Positions 1 through 8,644 of a stretch of DNA of 64,000 nt are shown here, piece after piece; within the stretch, counting starts at the first letter, position 1; each line of letters opens with the position of its first letter. Source of the stretch: Butyricicoccus pullicaecorum (GTDB lineage Bacteria; Bacillota; Clostridia; Oscillospirales; Butyricicoccaceae). Where the stretch lies: NCBI GenBank assembly GCA_021531865.1, contig JAFBIW010000008.1, positions 52,425-116,424 on the forward strand, given 5' to 3'. Below the pieces are notes generated by a model. That model was not told the DNA's origin, made no database searches, and was given only the letters and a program-made list of their open reading frames with translations. Position numbers and translations under genes: made by a program.

Positions 1-1
1 C

Positions 2-1177
2 CTGCGCTCCATGACCGGCTGGCTGCTGGCTGTCAGCATCCTGCTCTTCACCGCGGTGCACTTCACCCTGTTCACCCCGGCGTCGATTGTTCAGAATTTC
101 CGCATCGTCCGCACCGCGCTGACCGGCTCGGACGGCGTGGCCGAGGGCACGGTCATCTACCCCGCCGGTTCGGCCGGCGCCGCCGCGCCCATCGCGGGCG
201 GCTTGGCCGTGCTGGACGACGAGGGGCTGTCGGTCATCCATCTGGGCGGCGCGTCCCAGCAGATCGAGGCGATGGGCTACGCCTCGCCCGCCCTCCAGTC
301 GAACGGCGGCTACCTGCTCGCCTTTGACCGGGGCGCGTACAATCTCTCCCTGTGCTCCCCGCTCTCGACCGTCTTCGGCCTGACCCTGCGCTCGCCCATC
401 GTGACCGCCTCGCTCGGCTCGGAGGGCACATTCTGCGTCGTCACCGACGAGGTCGGCTACAAAAGCGCGGTCACCGTCTATTCGACGGTCAGCCGGGAGG
501 ACGACCACCACCTGTGGCGCTGGCGCTCGGCCGATTATTACGTGCAGGACGCCGCGCTTTCGCCCTCGGGCACCCACCTGTGCGCGCTGACCTTCCAGCA
601 GAACGGCGCACAGCTCGAGACCACCCTGCAATTTTTTGACCTGAACGCCGATTCCGTCCGCGCGTCCGTCCCGCTCGGCTCGGCCGTGGGCTATACCGTG
701 CGCTGGCTGGACGACAGCCGGGTCGCGGTCGTGACCGATCAGGCGGCCTACGCCGTCGACCGGCGCACGGGCGCGAAGACCGCCGCCGCCTCCTACGCCG
801 CCGCCGACCTGCTGGGCTTCGCCTTCGGAAACGACGGCTTCGTCGTCGCCCAGCGCTCGTTTTCGGGCACCGAGCGTGCGTCCGTCACCCGCTACGACAA
901 GGAGGGCGCCGCCCGGGCGACGCTCTCGCTTTCGTCCGACCCGCAGAGCCTGTCCTATGTCAATGGGCGGCTGGGCGTTTTGACCGCAAACGGCCTCTAT
1001 GTCTACGACGGCGCGATGAAGCCCGACTGGAAGAACGGGAGCGCCGCGGCCGCCCAGCGCGTCACCCTGACCGAGGACGGCGGCGCGTGGCTCTATTATC
1101 CCAAGTATGCCCAGCGCGTGACGGCTTCGAGCGCGCGTTCCGAGGAGTTCACCGATGACAACGCAAACCCTGACTGA
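2..1177 (+). CDS. DUF5711 family membrane-anchored protein, probably 5'-truncated
   Basis: Reading frame with one transmembrane helix near its start (about residues 5-24 counted from the first ATG at base 11) followed by a roughly 360-residue extracytoplasmic part rich in short beta-type segments, as in the DUF5711 family of Clostridia, which is predicted to form a beta-propeller-like domain of unknown function. The frame is open to the left window edge (it reads L-R-S before the ATG) and the ATG has no visible ribosome binding site, so the real start probably lies outside the window and a short basic cytosolic tail is missing. The stop overlaps the start of the CvpA gene by 23 bp, so the two are translationally coupled. 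Role unknown; membrane location is inferred from the helix. Confidence 0.75.
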   Translation: MRSMTGWLLAVSILLFTAVHFTLFTPASIVQNFRIVRTALTGSDGVAEGTVIYPAGSAGAAAPIAGGLAVLDDEGLSVIHLGGASQQIEAMGYASPALQSNGGYLLAFDRGAYNLSLCSPLSTVFGLTLRSPIVTASLGSEGTFCVVTDEVGYKSAVTVYSTVSREDDHHLWRWRSADYYVQDAALSPSGTHLCALTFQQNGAQLETTLQFFDLNADSVRASVPLGSAVGYTVRWLDDSRVAVVTDQAAYAVDRRTGAKTAAASYAAADLLGFAFGNDGFVVAQRSFSGTERASVTRYDKEGAARATLSLSSDPQSLSYVNGRLGVLTANGLYVYDGAMKPDWKNGSAAAAQRVTLTEDGGAWLYYPKYAQRVTASSARSEEFTDDNANPD

Positions 1178-1796
1178 GCTTGTGCGCGGCTGCCTGAACC
1201 TGCCCGACCTCGTCCTGCTGGCCTTTCTGGCCGCAAGCGTCGCGCTGGGCGCCCAGCGCGGCTGTATCCGCACCCTGCTCAGCCTGTGCGGCCGGCTGGC
1301 GACCGTGCTGGGCGCGACCTTCCTCGCCCGCCGGTGCGCGCCCGCCGTGGCCAGAGCCGTGGTCGAGCCGCTGACCCATGATCTGTTCACCCGGCGCGCC
1401 GCCGCCTACCTGACCGAAAACGGCCTGCCCGCCGGTGCGGCGGACGCCCTGCTGGCCGACGCCGAAGCCCGCGCGGCGCAGACCGCCGCCCAGCTCGCCG
1501 AGGGCGTCGCCTTCCTGTTGCTCGTTTCGGTCTTTGTCGCGGCGCTGACCGTCGTGCTCAAGCTGGCCGGAAACGCCGCCCGCCTGCTGACCCGCTTCCC
1601 GCCGGTCGGCCTGCTCGACCGCGCCGCGGGCGCGGCGCTCGGCTTCCTGAGCGGCGCGGCCCTCGCCCTGCTGCTTCTCTGGCTGACCAAAACGCTCCGA
1701 CCCGAGCTGTTCGGGCCGCTCGGCTGGCTGCCGCCCGAGACGATCGAAAAAACGGTTGTCCTGCGGACGCTGCTGGCATATTTCCCCGTGATTTAA
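1155..1796 (+). CDS. CvpA family membrane protein
   Basis: 213-residue hydrophobic protein with about four membrane segments (roughly residues 17-33, 43-60, 108-130 and 155-178) and a basic, Arg/Ala-rich middle section. This matches the CvpA (colicin V production) family, whose members affect membrane or secretion physiology; a precise function in Clostridia is not known. It starts inside the end of the DUF5711 gene and is followed 15 bp later by the ClpE-like gene, so the three probably form one operon. The family call rests on hydropathy pattern and position rather than a sharp motif. Confidence 0.75.
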   Translation: MTTQTLTELVRGCLNLPDLVLLAFLAASVALGAQRGCIRTLLSLCGRLATVLGATFLARRCAPAVARAVVEPLTHDLFTRRAAAYLTENGLPAGAADALLADAEARAAQTAAQLAEGVAFLLLVSVFVAALTVVLKLAGNAARLLTRFPPVGLLDRAAGAALGFLSGAALALLLLWLTKTLRPELFGPLGWLPPETIEKTVVLRTLLAYFPVI

Positions 1797-1811
1797 GGAG
1801 TAATTGTTATC

Positions 1812-4142
1812 ATGCAGATGCCCATGTGTTCCCGCTGCGGCAAGAACGTCGCAGTCATCTTCATTACGAAGATGGACCCCACGAACAGCGAAAACACCAC
1901 GCAGGAGGGGCTTTGCCTCAAATGCGCGCGCACGCTGGGGATCAAGCCCCTCGACCAGATGATGGAGCAAATGGGGCTGACCGATGAAAACCTCGAGATG
2001 CTCTCGTCCGAGATCAACTCGTTTGAAGACCTGAGCAGTCTCATGCCCGCCGGCCCCGACATGGAGGACGGCGACGAGGGCGAGGACCCGGACGCGCCGG
2101 CCGGCGAGACCGGGGACGAAAACCTGCCCGCCGAGGCGGCGGAGGACGCGCCCGAAGCGCCCTTCCGGCTGTTCCCGCTGGGCGGCGGCAGGAAGAAAGA
2201 GGACGCTGCCGCGCGGAAGGAAAAGAAGAAGCGCAAGTACCTGACGAGCTACTGCGACGACCTGACCCGCAAGGCGCGGGAGGGGCGGCTCGACCGGGTC
2301 ATCGGCCGCGAAAAGGAGACCGACCGGGTCATCCAGATTTTGAACCGCCGTCAGAAGAACAACCCCTGCCTGATCGGTGAGCCGGGCGTCGGCAAGACCG
2401 CCGTGGCCGAGGGTCTCGCCATCCGCATCGCGCGGGGCGAGGTGCCCTACAAGCTGCGCGGCAAGGAGATCCACCTGCTCGACCTGACCGCCCTCGTCGC
2501 GGGCACCCAGTTCCGCGGCCAGTTTGAGAGCCGGGTCAAGGGACTCATAAGCGAGGTCAAGCAGCTCGGCAACATCATCCTCGTCATCGACGAGGTGCAC
2601 ACGATCGTGGGCGCGGGCGACTCCGAGGGCGCGATGAACGCGGCCAATATCCTAAAGCCCGCCCTCTCGCGCGGTGAGATTCAGGTCATCGGCGCGACCA
2701 CCTTCGCCGAATATCAGAAATATATCGAAAAGGACGCCGCGCTCGAGCGCCGCTTCCAGCCGGTCACGATCGCCGAGCCTTCGGTCGAGCAGACCGTCGA
2801 AATGCTCATGGGCGTGCGCTCGTACTACGAGAGCTTCCACGGCGTGCGGATTCCGGACGAAATCTGCCGCGAAGCGGCCGTCCTCTCCGAGCGGTACATC
2901 ACCGACCGCTACCTGCCCGACAAGGCCATCGACCTGCTGGACGAGGCCTGCTCCCGCCTGAATCTGGATGAACCGACAATCAGCGAAGGCCCGGCCTTAC
3001 AGGACGAGCTGGACGGCATCAGCGCGCAGCAGGATGCGCTGCTCCAGCAGGAGCAGAACGAGGAGACCTACGCCCAGATGGCGCGTCTGCGCTCGCGTGA
3101 ATTGCAGATTCAGAACCGGCTCGACCAGCTCCGGATGCGCCCCGCGCCCGTCCTGACCACCGAGCATCTGGCCGGGGTCATCGAGCTGTGGACGGGTATC
3201 CCGGCCTCCCGCGTGCAGGCGCAGGAGCTGGGCCGCCTGACCGGCATGGAGGAGCGCCTGAAGCAGCGCATCGTGGGGCAGGACGAGGCCGTTTCGGCCG
3301 TCGCGACGGCCATCCGCCGTTCCCGCGCGGGCATCTCGCCCAAGCGCAAGCCGGTTTCTTTCCTCTTCGTCGGCCCGACCGGCGTGGGCAAGACCGAGCT
3401 GGTCAAGGTGCTGGCCGAGGATCTGTTTGACACGCCCGAAGCCCTCATCCGGCTCGATATGTCCGAATATATGGAGAAGCACGCGGTTTCCCGTCTGGTC
3501 GGCTCGCCCCCGGGCTACGTCGGCTATGACGAGGCCGGTCAGCTCACCGAGAAGATTCGCCGCCGCCCGTATTCGGTCGTCCTGTTCGACGAGATCGAAA
3601 AGGCGCACCCCGATATTCTCAATATCCTGCTCCAGATTCTGGACGACGGCCGGATCACCGATGCGCACGGACGGCAGGTCAACTTTGAGAACACGGTCAT
3701 CGTCATGACCTCGAACGCCGGGTCGGAGCTGAAAACCACCTCGGTCGGCTTCGGCGGCACGGCAGGCACGCTGGGCAAGGAGCGGGCGCTCAAGGCGCTC
3801 GAGGGCATGATGCGCCCCGAGTTCCTGAACCGCATCGACGAGATCATCGCCTTCAACCCGCTCTCCGAGACCGATTTCGGCGGCATCTGCACCATTCTGC
3901 TGGGGCAGCTCCGCGACGCGGTCGCGCAGCGCGGCATCCGCCTGACCTGGGACGAGAGCCTGACGGCCTATCTGACGAAGAAGGCGTTTTCGGTCAAGTA
4001 CGGCGCGCGCAGCCTGCGCCGCCTGATCGAAAAGGAGGTCGAAAACGCGCTCGCCGCCGAGATCATCGCCGCGTGCGACCGCCCGATCGCGGGCGCACAC
4101 CTGACGAGCGACGGCGAGACCGTCGCGGTGCAGACCGTATAA
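1812..4142 (+). CDS. clpE: ClpE/ClpC-type ATP-dependent Clp protease ATP-binding subunit
   Basis: 776-residue Hsp100 unfoldase that would feed substrates to ClpP. It begins with a four-cysteine zinc finger (Cys6, Cys9, Cys35, Cys38), the hallmark of ClpE rather than ClpC, then an acidic linker (about 80-115), AAA module 1 with Walker A GEPGVGKT (189-196) and Walker B (about 256-261), a Gln/Glu-rich coiled-coil middle domain (about 395-445), and AAA module 2 with Walker A GPTGVGKT (521-528) and Walker B VVLFDE (589-594). The VGF loop after the SNAGSE sequence is the expected ClpP-docking tripeptide. The N-terminal Clp repeat domain of ClpC is absent. No CtsR box is obvious in the short upstream gap; an intrinsic terminator follows directly. 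The symbol reflects the zinc-finger architecture. Confidence 0.9.
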   Translation: MQMPMCSRCGKNVAVIFITKMDPTNSENTTQEGLCLKCARTLGIKPLDQMMEQMGLTDENLEMLSSEINSFEDLSSLMPAGPDMEDGDEGEDPDAPAGETGDENLPAEAAEDAPEAPFRLFPLGGGRKKEDAAARKEKKKRKYLTSYCDDLTRKAREGRLDRVIGREKETDRVIQILNRRQKNNPCLIGEPGVGKTAVAEGLAIRIARGEVPYKLRGKEIHLLDLTALVAGTQFRGQFESRVKGLISEVKQLGNIILVIDEVHTIVGAGDSEGAMNAANILKPALSRGEIQVIGATTFAEYQKYIEKDAALERRFQPVTIAEPSVEQTVEMLMGVRSYYESFHGVRIPDEICREAAVLSERYITDRYLPDKAIDLLDEACSRLNLDEPTISEGPALQDELDGISAQQDALLQQEQNEETYAQMARLRSRELQIQNRLDQLRMRPAPVLTTEHLAGVIELWTGIPASRVQAQELGRLTGMEERLKQRIVGQDEAVSAVATAIRRSRAGISPKRKPVSFLFVGPTGVGKTELVKVLAEDLFDTPEALIRLDMSEYMEKHAVSRLVGSPPGYVGYDEAGQLTEKIRRRPYSVVLFDEIEKAHPDILNILLQILDDGRITDAHGRQVNFENTVIVMTSNAGSELKTTSVGFGGTAGTLGKERALKALEGMMRPEFLNRIDEIIAFNPLSETDFGGICTILLGQLRDAVAQRGIRLTWDESLTAYLTKKAFSVKYGARSLRRLIEKEVENALAAEIIAACDRPIAGAHLTSDGETVAVQTV

Positions 4143-4150
4143 AGAGACGA

Positions 4151-4186
4151 AAAAAATCCGCATGGAAGCGCTCCATGCGGATTTTT
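4151..4186. terminator. Bidirectional intrinsic terminator between clpE and the HEPN gene
   Basis: Inverted repeat AAAAATCCGCATGGA / TCCATGCGGATTTTT around a 5-nt loop, with A- and T-runs on both flanks. It lies between two convergent genes and can end transcripts from both sides. Confidence 0.9.
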
Positions 4187-4197
4187 GTATTTTGGGA

Positions 4198-4632
4198 TCA
4201 TCTGACCGGGTGCGGTCTCCCGCCCTCGTACAGCTCCTGCCGGATGGCGGCGAACATGTTCTCGGCCATCGTCAGATAGCGGCGGCAGGACGCCTCGTCG
4301 ATCGCAAGGGGGAGGTCGGTCGGGTAGCGGGTCTCGATGTAGAGGTTGTTGAGAGCGGCGCTCTCGTCCAGCCATTCGGTGAAGCGGTCGTCCTGCTGGA
4401 CGGCCTGCCGGCACAGATAGGTCAGGTTGTGGCCGTCGAAGTGACGGCCGGTCTTGAAGAGCAGATAGCCCTTGAGGGCCTTTTCAATGGCCTGCTGGCA
4501 GTGGAAGGCCACGTTGCAGGGGTCGCCGTTCCAGGTCAGCAGAATGCGGGCGCATTGCAGGTCGCCCAGCGCCTTGTCCAGCCACTTGTAGTAATACAGG
4601 CTGTCCCGCCCGCCCTTACGCGCCCTGCTCAT
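4198..4632 (-). CDS. HEPN domain protein (probable toxin partner of a HEPN/MNT pair)
   Basis: 144-residue alpha-helical protein with the HEPN signature: a W-x2-K-A-x2-DL segment at the N-terminus, FHCQQAIEKALKGYL in the middle, GHNLTYL and a late ETRYP motif. HEPN proteins paired with a small nucleotidyltransferase (MNT) usually act as ribonuclease toxins or nucleotide-binding partners. An R-x4-H arrangement (RHFDGH, about residues 62-67) is present; it resembles the catalytic motif of toxic HEPN proteins, but could equally be the structural GHNL segment of non-toxic ones. The start overlaps the end of the upstream MNT-like gene by 17 bp, as in typical HEPN/MNT cassettes. Toxicity is inference. 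Confidence 0.8.
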   Translation of the reverse strand: MSRARKGGRDSLYYYKWLDKALGDLQCARILLTWNGDPCNVAFHCQQAIEKALKGYLLFKTGRHFDGHNLTYLCRQAVQQDDRFTEWLDESAALNNLYIETRYPTDLPLAIDEASCRRYLTMAENMFAAIRQELYEGGRPHPVR

Positions 4633-4924
4633 AGAGCACCCGCCCTTTCCGGCTGATCCACGCGGCGTAGCTTGTGGGATCGGCGGTCAGCTCCCGCCAC
4701 TCGGATTGGGTGTAGACGGTGAGCTGCACGGGCAGCTCGGCGGGCACGGCCAGATAGAGCCGGGTCAGCAGGCTCTGGCGGTCGGCGCCGTCGCGGACGA
4801 TGACGCAGAAGCTGGCGGCCTTGAGCTTGTCGGTGGCCAGCGTGCGCTTTTCGCCGTAGAGGATGACGCGGCAGGGCGGGCAGACCGACCGGATGGCGGT
4901 CAGGATATCGTCGGGAAATGCCAT
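4616..4924 (-). CDS. Degenerate MNT-type nucleotidyltransferase-like protein (partner of HEPN gene)
   Basis: 102-residue protein whose start is fixed by AAGGAGG eight bases upstream of ATG at 4924. It sits where the antitoxin-like minimal nucleotidyltransferase (MNT) of HEPN/MNT pairs is found, and it has the right size and a beta-strand pattern (RVILYGEKR, then FCVIVRDG) resembling the start of a Pol-beta-type fold. The catalytic GS...DxD signature is not intact: GS reads GE and no DxD is visible. If the family call is right, the enzyme is probably inactive and would neutralise HEPN by binding rather than by AMPylation. The alternative is an unrelated small protein; no other assignment is evident. 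Confidence 0.6.
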   Translation of the reverse strand: MAFPDDILTAIRSVCPPCRVILYGEKRTLATDKLKAASFCVIVRDGADRQSLLTRLYLAVPAELPVQLTVYTQSEWRELTADPTSYAAWISRKGRVLYEQGA

Positions 4925-4958
4925 GAAAAAAACCTCCTTCCGGAAGAAAACCAACGGG

Positions 4959-5666
4959 TTACAGGGGCGCGAGCGTGCCCGCGGCCTCAAAGCGGACGCG
5001 GCCCTCGGCCTCGCCGCGCACGGCGAAGGCGGCGCCCTCCCGCGCGGCGGACAGGGAGAGCACCGCGCCCGGCGGCGTTTCGGCGGTGTAGTTGATCTGC
5101 AAGGTGTTCACGAACTCGTTTGCACCCGGGTCGAGCGCGTCCGAAACCAGAGCCGCGATACGGACGTTGTTTAAATGACGGTTCACGTCGAGGTCGGAGT
5201 AGCGCACCGGGTGGTCGTGGCTGTGGGTCAGTTCGGGTAGGCTCAGCTTGCCCGGCATGGGCAGGGTCGGGCGGTCTGAGCAGGCATAGTCGGCCGCGCC
5301 CGGCACGGACGAGGGGCGCAGGATGCGGTGGGAGCCGGTCTCGAGCACCACCCACGACGAAATCGCCCGGCCGACGGGCGCACCGTCCACCGAAAAGTCA
5401 AAGGCGCGCAGCCAGCTTGCCCCCTTGATGCCCGCGCAGAAGGTGGTGAGATGCAGCCGTTCGTAGGGGCGCAGCGGGCGGTCGAGCTCGAGCCGCATCC
5501 GGGAGAGCACCCAGATCGCGCCGATGTCGTCCCGGTCGAGGTGACAGAAGCGGGCGTGCTGGGTGGCCGCGTCCTGCATGAAGTCGAAGACCGCCGAGGG
5601 GCGGGAGACCCCGCGCCAGTCGATGTGGCTGTAGGTCAGTTCATAGTCCTTTTCAAAAACCTGCAT
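4959..5666 (-). CDS. Acyl-ACP thioesterase
   Basis: 235-residue double-hotdog protein of the FatA/FatB-like acyl-ACP thioesterase family, which hydrolyses acyl-ACP to release free fatty acids. Visible family features are the N-terminal Y-x-L-T-Y-S-x-I-D-W segment, a first hotdog core containing the GASWLRAFDF strand, and the second-domain motif RYSDLDVNRHLNN (about residues 158-170), which carries the Asp/Asn/His residues of the active site. It is preceded by AAGAAGGG and follows the GH10-like gene by 19 bp, so both may be co-transcribed. Bacterial versions are common in Clostridia, where they help set fatty-acid chain length or turnover; the chain-length preference cannot be read from sequence. 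Confidence 0.9.
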   Translation of the reverse strand: MQVFEKDYELTYSHIDWRGVSRPSAVFDFMQDAATQHARFCHLDRDDIGAIWVLSRMRLELDRPLRPYERLHLTTFCAGIKGASWLRAFDFSVDGAPVGRAISSWVVLETGSHRILRPSSVPGAADYACSDRPTLPMPGKLSLPELTHSHDHPVRYSDLDVNRHLNNVRIAALVSDALDPGANEFVNTLQINYTAETPPGAVLSLSAAREGAAFAVRGEAEGRVRFEAAGTLAPL

Positions 5667-5685
5667 GGAAAAATACCCTTCTTTG

Positions 5686-6975
5686 TTATCGGATCATCGA
5701 GATGAGGAAGAGGGAGAGCACGTCGGAGAACCGGCGCTTCTCGGCGGCGCTTACGCCGGGCAAATCCTGCGCGGGGGCGCTGTGGTCACCGTTGTACCAC
5801 GCCGTCAGGCGGCTCGCCATGCCGGACACCGCCGGGATCGAGCCATAGCGGAAGAAGACGCAGCCCTTGACCTGCGGACAGCCGGTCAGGTAGTTCATCG
5901 AGGCGAAGAGCGGGTCGGTCGTCGTCCACACGCCCGAGGGGCTGTCGGCGCAGCGGTAGGCGCCCATGCCGATGTAAAGATCGACGTCTGAGCCGTCAAC
6001 CGCCCGGTTCCACCAGTCGGCCAGCGTCGCGAAATCGGCGTTTTGATTGCCGATTTCCCAGTAAATCTGGGGAATGATGTAGTCGATCAGGCCGTTTTCG
6101 ATCCAGTACAGGCTGTCGGCATAGTTCTGGACGTAGTGCTCGCCGCCGTTCGTCGCCGAGCCGCGCGGGTCGGTCTTCCGGTTCGCCCAGATGCCCGAGG
6201 GGCTGATGCCGAAGGCGAGGTCGGGCTTGACTGCGTGCAGCTCGGTGTTGAGCTGCCGCACGAGCTGGTTGACGTTGTCCCGCCGCCACGCGGCCAGACT
6301 GGAGAAGCCCGCGCCGTACCGGGCGTAGGCCGCCCCGTCGTCGAAGTCCGAGCCGGGGTAGAAATAGTCGTCCATGTGCAGGCCGTCGATGTCGTAGCGT
6401 TCGGCGATCTCGACCGCGCCCCGGGTCACGAGGTCGCGCACCTCGGGCAGGCCGGGGTTATAATAGTAGTTGCCGTCGGTGTATTGGACCACCCATTCGG
6501 GGTGGCGCTTCGCCGGGTTGTCGGGCGAGAGGGCGTCATAGGCGGCCTGCTTGCCCTTGGTGATGCGGTAGGGGTTGATCCACGCGTGCAGCTCGAGTCC
6601 GCGCGCGTGCGCGGCCTTGACCCAGTAGGCCAGCGGGTCGAAGCCGTCCGCCGGGGCGGCGCCGGGCGTGCCGGTCAGCCAGCTGCTCCACGGGAAGATG
6701 TCGGAGTCGTAGAGGGCGTCCGAGGTCGGGCGCACCTGTAAAAAGACCGCGTTCAGCCCCCATTTGACGCAGTTGTCCAGAATTGCGTCGGTTTCGGCGC
6801 GCAGAACGTCGGGATCGGTGGTCGGGGCGGCGGGGAAGTCCAGGTTGTAGACCGAGGACACCCATACGCCGCGCATTTCCTCGGCGGCGGCGGGCGTGTC
6901 GGCCGCGCCCGAGCGGGCGGTCAGAAGGACGGCGCAGGCCAGCGCCAGCGCGAGCGTCCGGAAAAATTTGCGCAT
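5686..6975 (-). CDS. Secreted glycoside hydrolase family 10-like (GHL10/DUF187) protein
   Basis: 429-residue exported protein. The start at 6975 is set by AAAAGGAG nine bases upstream; a longer in-frame start at 7008 lacks a site. The N-terminus is a signal peptide (MRKFF, then a hydrophobic Leu/Ala core). The rest is a TIM-barrel of the GHL10 family (PF02638): RGVWVSSVYNLDF, LQVRPTSDALY, LHAWINPYRI, DGLHMDDYFYPG, GISPSGIWANR and YIIPQIYWEIG all match conserved strands. These proteins are predicted hydrolases of cell-wall or exopolysaccharides; the substrate is unknown. No lipobox cysteine is evident. It lies upstream of the thioesterase on the same strand. Confidence 0.88.
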   Translation of the reverse strand: MRKFFRTLALALACAVLLTARSGAADTPAAAEEMRGVWVSSVYNLDFPAAPTTDPDVLRAETDAILDNCVKWGLNAVFLQVRPTSDALYDSDIFPWSSWLTGTPGAAPADGFDPLAYWVKAAHARGLELHAWINPYRITKGKQAAYDALSPDNPAKRHPEWVVQYTDGNYYYNPGLPEVRDLVTRGAVEIAERYDIDGLHMDDYFYPGSDFDDGAAYARYGAGFSSLAAWRRDNVNQLVRQLNTELHAVKPDLAFGISPSGIWANRKTDPRGSATNGGEHYVQNYADSLYWIENGLIDYIIPQIYWEIGNQNADFATLADWWNRAVDGSDVDLYIGMGAYRCADSPSGVWTTTDPLFASMNYLTGCPQVKGCVFFRYGSIPAVSGMASRLTAWYNGDHSAPAQDLPGVSAAEKRRFSDVLSLFLISMIR

Positions 6976-7124
6976 AGAAGCTCCTTTTCTCAGGGGTGGG
7001 AAAATCACGGGATACAGTCATATCGTATCATTTTACCCGGCTTTTGGCAAGGGGTCTTGACGGGACGCACCAAAAATCGTATGCTGAAAAGGTGAAAGAA
7101 ATGCACGCGAACGGAGGAGATCGG

Positions 7125-7946
7125 ATGGAAAAACAGAAAAAAGTGCTGGCGATGCACGATTTGACCGCGATGGGGCGGGTGGCGCTCGCGCCGGTCATGA
7201 CCGCGCTGGGCGCGATGGGGCACCAGTGCGTGCCCGTGCCGACCGCCGTGTTCTCGACCCACACCGGGATCGAGGGCTTCCGCACGGTCGATCTGACCGA
7301 TTGGATGGGCGAGGCCATCGCCCACTACGAGGGGCTGGAGCTGCGGTTTGACGCCGTGCTCAGCGGCTTTTTGAGCTCGCCCGCGCAGGCCGACCGCGTC
7401 CGGGCGGGCGCGGCGCGGAAGACGCCGGACGGGATTTTTCTGGTCGATCCGGTCATGGGCGACAACGGAAAAATTTATAAGACCTATACGCCCGCGCTGG
7501 TTGCCCGCATGGCCGAGCTGTGCCGTCAGGCCGACGTCATCACGCCCAACGTGACCGAAGCCGCCGTCCTGCTGGGGCGTGCGCCCGACGACGCGCCGGG
7601 GAGCCTCGACGAGGCGCGGGACTGGGTCAGGCGGCTGTCCGAGACCTACGGCGCACGGACGGTCATGACCGGCCTGTCGGACGGGGACACCCTCGTGACC
7701 CTGTGCTGCGCGGGCGGCGAGACGGGCGAGGCGCGTAACGCGCGTGTCGGCGCGTACTACCCGGGCACGGGCGACCTGTTCGCAGCTGTGCTGCTGGGCG
7801 GTCTGTTGCGCGGGCAGGCGCTGACCGCCGCCGCGCAGTGCGCGGCCGACTTCGTGGGCGCGTGCATCGCGGGCACGGCGGCGGCGGGGGACGACCCGCG
7901 CTGGGGCGTGCGGCTCGAGCGGGAGCTTTGGAGGCTGATTCCATGA
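7125..7946 (+). CDS. Pyridoxal/pyridoxamine kinase (PdxK/PdxY-type ribokinase superfamily)
   Basis: 273-residue kinase that would phosphorylate B6 vitamers to pyridoxal 5'-phosphate. The start at 7125 is chosen because CGGAGGAG lies just upstream. Visible features are the N-terminal MHDLTAMGRVAL strand and loop, the FSTHTG substrate loop, VDPVMGDNGKIY, ITPNVTEAAVLLG (shared by PdxK and ThiD kinases), and the C-terminal GTGD box (YYPGTGDLFAAVLLG) holding the catalytic Asp. The overall pattern is closer to PdxK/PdxY than to ThiD. Its stop overlaps the start of the NuoE-like gene (ATGA), so the two are coupled. Confidence 0.85.
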   Translation: MEKQKKVLAMHDLTAMGRVALAPVMTALGAMGHQCVPVPTAVFSTHTGIEGFRTVDLTDWMGEAIAHYEGLELRFDAVLSGFLSSPAQADRVRAGAARKTPDGIFLVDPVMGDNGKIYKTYTPALVARMAELCRQADVITPNVTEAAVLLGRAPDDAPGSLDEARDWVRRLSETYGARTVMTGLSDGDTLVTLCCAGGETGEARNARVGAYYPGTGDLFAAVLLGGLLRGQALTAAAQCAADFVGACIAGTAAAGDDPRWGVRLERELWRLIP

Positions 7947-8431
7947 AAGAGAAGGAAACAAATAAGGAAACACGAAACGAGACCCTGCATGAGATCACGG
8001 CGTATTACCGGGCGCAGGGTGCGCCCCGGGATCAGACCGCGCTGATTGCCTGCCTGCGCGAAGCGCAGACGGCCTGCGGCGGGACGCTGACCGGGGACGA
8101 TCAGCAGACGGTCGCCCAAGCCCTGGGCGTGGGAACGGGCTATTTGCAGGCGGTGGCCAAGCGCATCCCCGACCTGCGGCTGGGCGGGGGCGCGCACACC
8201 CTGACGGTCTGCGGCGGCGCGGCCTGCCGGGGCAGGGGCGCGGCTCTGCGGCGGTATCTGGAGGACGAGCTGGGCGCCCGGGACGGTCAGACCTTTCTGA
8301 ACGGGACGTGGATGTACCGGAAGACCGGCTGTATGCACGCCTGCCGCACCGCGCCCAACGTCAAAATCGACGGCAAATTGGTCGAAAATATCACCCTTGC
8401 AGGCCTCAAGCGCCGTCTGGGCGTGAAATAA
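7943..8431 (+). CDS. NuoE-like thioredoxin-fold [2Fe-2S] ferredoxin protein
   Basis: 162-residue protein with an N-terminal helical region (ALGVGTGYLQAVAKRIPDL, like the N-terminal bundle of complex-I 24-kDa subunits) and a C-terminal thioredoxin-like [2Fe-2S] domain with the cysteine pattern C-x4-C (VCGGAAC, about 91-96) and C-x3-C (CMHAC, about 132-136). This is the NuoE/HndA/HydA-associated family, which normally passes electrons within a hydrogenase or NADH dehydrogenase complex. Here no NuoF or NuoG partner is adjacent; instead it shares a 4-bp ATGA overlap with a pyridoxal kinase. The redox partner is therefore not deducible from context. Confidence 0.85.
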   Translation: MKEKETNKETRNETLHEITAYYRAQGAPRDQTALIACLREAQTACGGTLTGDDQQTVAQALGVGTGYLQAVAKRIPDLRLGGGAHTLTVCGGAACRGRGAALRRYLEDELGARDGQTFLNGTWMYRKTGCMHACRTAPNVKIDGKLVENITLAGLKRRLGVK

Positions 8432-8443
8432 AGAATCCCCGGC

Positions 8444-8472
8444 TTGACAAAGCCGGGGCGCGATGGTAAGAT
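8444..8472 (+). promoter_or_regulatory. Promoter of the antisense RNA of toxin locus 1
   Basis: TTGACA (8444-8449), 17-bp spacer, TAAGAT (8467-8472). It reads toward the toxin gene from its 3' side and would start an RNA near 8479. The -35 lies inside the GC-rich dyad (CCCCGGCTT/AAGCCGGGG) that follows the NuoE-like gene. Confidence 0.75.
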
Positions 8473-8478
8473 AATAAA

Positions 8479-8560
8479 AGAAGAGGCGCAGCCGGTAGAC
8501 GGTCACGCCACAGCCTTCATTAGAAAAATGACCGACTTGTAGCAGGGGCGGTCATTTTCT
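8479..8560 (+). ncRNA. Putative antitoxin RNA, toxin locus 1
   Basis: An ~80-nt RNA predicted from a consensus promoter at 8444-8472 to the bidirectional terminator at 8523-8558. It is antisense to the 3' end of the 30-codon toxin-like gene. The RNA is 75-80 % alike by eye to the RNA predicted at 13229-13313, including the ACGGT[C/T]A[C/T]GCCAC and AAAATGACCGACTT segments. Expression has not been shown; the call rests on promoter, terminator and the second copy. Confidence 0.6.
8523..8558. terminator. Shared bidirectional terminator of toxin locus 1
   Basis: Stem AAAATGACCG / CGGTCATTTT flanked by T-runs in both directions. It overlaps the last codons and stop (8552-8554) of the toxin-like gene, so it would end both the toxin mRNA and the converging antisense RNA. 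Confidence 0.8.
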
Positions 8561-8644
8561 ATTGCCGAAATATTTCAAAATGAAATCGGCAAACGCAATG
8601 AGCATGGTACAAAAGAGACAAAGCTCTGAAAATGTAATGTTCAT
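8552..8644 (-). CDS. Small hydrophobic peptide, putative type I toxin (holin-like)
   Basis: A 30-codon gene that starts at ATG 8644 with GGGAGGTGA seven bases upstream. The peptide has a short polar start (MNITFSE), a single hydrophobic helix (LCLFCTMLIAFADFILKYF) and a basic tail ending GNRK, the layout of Fst/holin-like type I toxins that insert in the membrane. Its promoter is near consensus (8749-8777) and its 5' leader is about 95 nt long. A converging antisense RNA and a shared terminator complete a type I toxin-antitoxin arrangement. A degraded relative of the 3' end lies near 13.3 kb. Toxicity is inference from architecture. Confidence 0.7.
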   Translation of the reverse strand: MNITFSELCLFCTMLIAFADFILKYFGNRK

